A stretch of 64,000 bases of DNA, from positions 1,178,001 through 1,242,000 of the forward strand of contig NZ_LT629762.1 in the NCBI RefSeq assembly GCF_900105155.1. The letters run 5' to 3'. The DNA is from Pseudomonas prosekii (GTDB taxonomy: Bacteria; Pseudomonadota; Gammaproteobacteria; Pseudomonadales; Pseudomonadaceae). Below the pieces are notes generated by a model. That model ran no database searches and was not told the DNA's origin. It worked only from the letters and a program-made list of their open reading frames with translations. Of this stretch, positions 62,641 through 64,000 are shown one piece after another (positions within the stretch are counted from its first letter, which is position 1; every line of letters begins with the position of its first letter). The translations under genes and the position numbers were made by a program.

Positions 62641-63525
62641 ATGAGGCCAGAAATCGCTGTGCTGGATATTCAGGGGCAGTACCGGGTTTACACGGAGTTC
62701 TATCGCGCAGACGCCGCAGAGAAGACCATTATTCTGGTCAACGGCTCGATGGCCACGACTGCGTCGTTTGCTCAGACCGTGAAAAACCTTCACCCGCAGT
62801 TCAACGTGGTTTGCTACGACCAGCCCTACGCGGGCAAGTCCAAAGCCCACAACCGCCATGAGAAATTGCTGACAAAAGAGGTCGAAGGACAGATTCTGCT
62901 GGAGCTGATCGACCACTTTGCCGCCGAGCACGTGTTGTCGTTTTCCTGGGGCGGCGCCGCGACCCTCGTCGCCCTCGCCCAACGGCCGCGACGCATCGAA
63001 AAAGCGGTGATCAGCTCGTTCTCGCCGGAGATCAACGAGCCGATGCGCGACTACTTGGAACGCGGTGTCGACTACCTCGGCAGCCGCGACGGCGACCGCG
63101 TCGGCAACCTGGTTAACAGCACCATCGGCAAACACCTGCCGTCACTGTTCAAGCGTTTCAACTATCGCCATGTGAGCAACCTGGCCGCGCACGAATACGG
63201 GCAGATGCACTTCCACATCAGCGACCTGCTGCACAGCGATCGCCAGTGCTTCCTCAAGGCTGCGGAAAAAATCAACGTGCCGGTGCTGTTCATGAACGGC
63301 GAATGGGACGAATACACCGCCGCCGACGGCGCCCGGCTCTTCGCCAACCACGTGCAACACGCAACGTTCAGCACCCTGCAAGCGACCGGGCACTTCCTCG
63401 ACATGGAACACAAAGCCGCCTGCCGAGACAGCCAGAACGCCTTGCTGGGCTTCCTGAAACCGGCGCAACCCGCCAGCCGACCGCGCTACCAATTTGTTCA
63501 GGAGCACCATGCGCTGGCAATCTGA
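62641..63525 (+). CDS. phaG: (R)-3-hydroxyacyl-ACP acyltransferase/thioesterase PhaG
   Basis: The 294-residue alpha/beta hydrolase starts MRPEIAVLDIQGQYRVYTEF, matching P. putida PhaG over its length. The nucleophile Ser is in LSFSWGGAATL, Asp in NGEWDEYTAADGA and His in ATGHFLDMEH. PhaG diverts 3-hydroxyacyl-ACP from fatty acid synthesis to medium-chain polyhydroxyalkanoate; RhlA, a close relative, makes HAA lipids, so the product needs care. A longer upstream open frame is not conserved. Confidence 0.88.
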   Translation: MRPEIAVLDIQGQYRVYTEFYRADAAEKTIILVNGSMATTASFAQTVKNLHPQFNVVCYDQPYAGKSKAHNRHEKLLTKEVEGQILLELIDHFAAEHVLSFSWGGAATLVALAQRPRRIEKAVISSFSPEINEPMRDYLERGVDYLGSRDGDRVGNLVNSTIGKHLPSLFKRFNYRHVSNLAAHEYGQMHFHISDLLHSDRQCFLKAAEKINVPVLFMNGEWDEYTAADGARLFANHVQHATFSTLQATGHFLDMEHKAACRDSQNALLGFLKPAQPASRPRYQFVQEHHALAI

Positions 63526-63531
63526 AACCGC

Positions 63532-63601
63532 GTCATCGCGAGCAAGCTCTGCGCTCCCCCCGGGTCACCACCACCCCGTAGGAGCAAGGCTTGCCCGCGA
63601 A
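63532..63601. repeat. Degenerate REP pair
   Basis: CATCGCGAGCAAGCTC at the left and GTAGGAGCAAGGCTTGCCCG at the right, from two subtypes and without good pairing. Confidence 0.6.
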
Positions 63602-63706
63602 TGGCCGTCCCTCGGTTTCACGGTGTGTCAGCCGAGCTAAAGCCATCAAGCACAAAGAAAAATTTCACTTCCGCGCGCACATCTGGTACAAAGTCAGCCG
63701 CTCTGA

Positions 63707-63760
63707 GCGGGTGTCGTATAATGGCATTACTCCAGCTTCCCAAGCTGATAACGAGGGTTC
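63707..63760 (+). pseudogene. Truncated tRNA-Gly(CCC), 3' end missing
   Basis: GCGGGTG acceptor strand, D-arm (TATAATGGCATTA), anticodon arm CCAGCTTCCCAAGCTGA and the start of the T-arm GAGGGTTC are present. The sequence then departs (TTAATCGGCCC) and lacks CACCCGC and CCA. It lies 41 bases before an intact tRNA-Gly with the same anticodon. Confidence 0.75.
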
Positions 63761-63801
63761 TTAATCGGCCCTTGCCCCAGGTGCGTAAAGAGCTCGACCA
63801 A

Positions 63802-63875
63802 GCGGGTATAGTTTAGTGGCAAAACGAAAGCTTCCCAAGCTTTAGTTGAGGGTTCGATTCCCTCTACCCGCTCCA
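63802..63875 (+). tRNA. tRNA-Gly(CCC)
   Basis: The 74-base gene folds with acceptor GCGGGTA/TACCCGC, anticodon stem AAAGC/GCTTT around TTCCCAA (anticodon CCC), T-arm GAGGGTTCGATTCCCTC, discriminator T and CCA. Confidence 0.95.
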
Positions 63876-64000
63876 ATCAGCCGCAGCAATTCCGGGCCTT
63901 CTAGCCAATATTGCTACTACCGCCAAGCAACTCAAAACCAGTTTGCCCCTCCCCCTCCCCCGTTGTCACCACAAGCCAAAAGACCGGTGCGTAATCGATT

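Overview
The window is a high-GC gammaproteobacterial chromosome segment that reads as a Pseudomonas of the P. fluorescens lineage. The support is the algU-mucA-mucB-mucD stress operon without mucC, a PhaG-type acyltransferase, DUF6124 and YcgL/YcgN genes, and many REP hairpins built on GGCAAGC cores. Gene order matches three blocks known from P. aeruginosa: ptrB/rnd/ycgL, tusA-perM-bcp-gcvR-dapA-bamC-purC, and nadB-algU-tct-ung. Species cannot be settled from this sequence.

Layout. 1-9.9 kb: housekeeping genes (oligopeptidase B end, cNMP-binding protein, YajD, SpoU methyltransferase, a pseudo-gluzincin, YcgN, nitroreductase, 2-hydroxyacid dehydrogenase, YcgL, RNase D, methyltransferase). 10-17.4 kb: lipid A modification (EptA), polyamine-type glutamine synthetase, CynX-type MFS carrier, two LysR regulators and a CHM isomerase. 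17.5-21.7 kb: four overlapping minus-strand genes (GT2, methyltransferase, GtrA flippase, DUF6311 membrane protein) forming a probable surface glycosylation operon. 21.9-23.8 kb: YegP, DUF1963 and DUF6124 genes, the last behind a long structured leader.

24.0-33.6 kb: a genomic island at the 3' end of tRNA-Ser(CGA). An 81-bp perfect direct repeat holding the tRNA 3' end and a terminator marks both edges. Inside are a protein with ten 13-residue repeats, an orphan PAAR / pore-type effector / DUF7079 immunity cassette, a 33-bp palindromic repeat array, an IS66-family element next to a severed tyrosine integrase, and an AT-rich three-gene ABC-three-component (ABC-3C) system: HNH effector, middle component 6 and DUF2326 ATPase. 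This is the accessory and probable defence region of the window.

33.7-50.4 kb: the core purC-bamC-dapA operon, gcvR-bcp, perM-tusA, a BepA-like protease, mucD-mucB-mucA-algU with two candidate AlgU promoters, nadB, ygfX-sdhE, ygfZ and an HDOD gene. 50.6-57.1 kb: a tricarboxylate uptake locus (tctED, tctCBA, AbrB-type membrane protein) in which tctA is frameshifted. 57.2-64 kb: ung, an enoyl-CoA hydratase-family gene, a Tyr-rich lipoprotein, a diguanylate cyclase, rsuA, phaG, a truncated tRNA-Gly copy and an intact tRNA-Gly(CCC).
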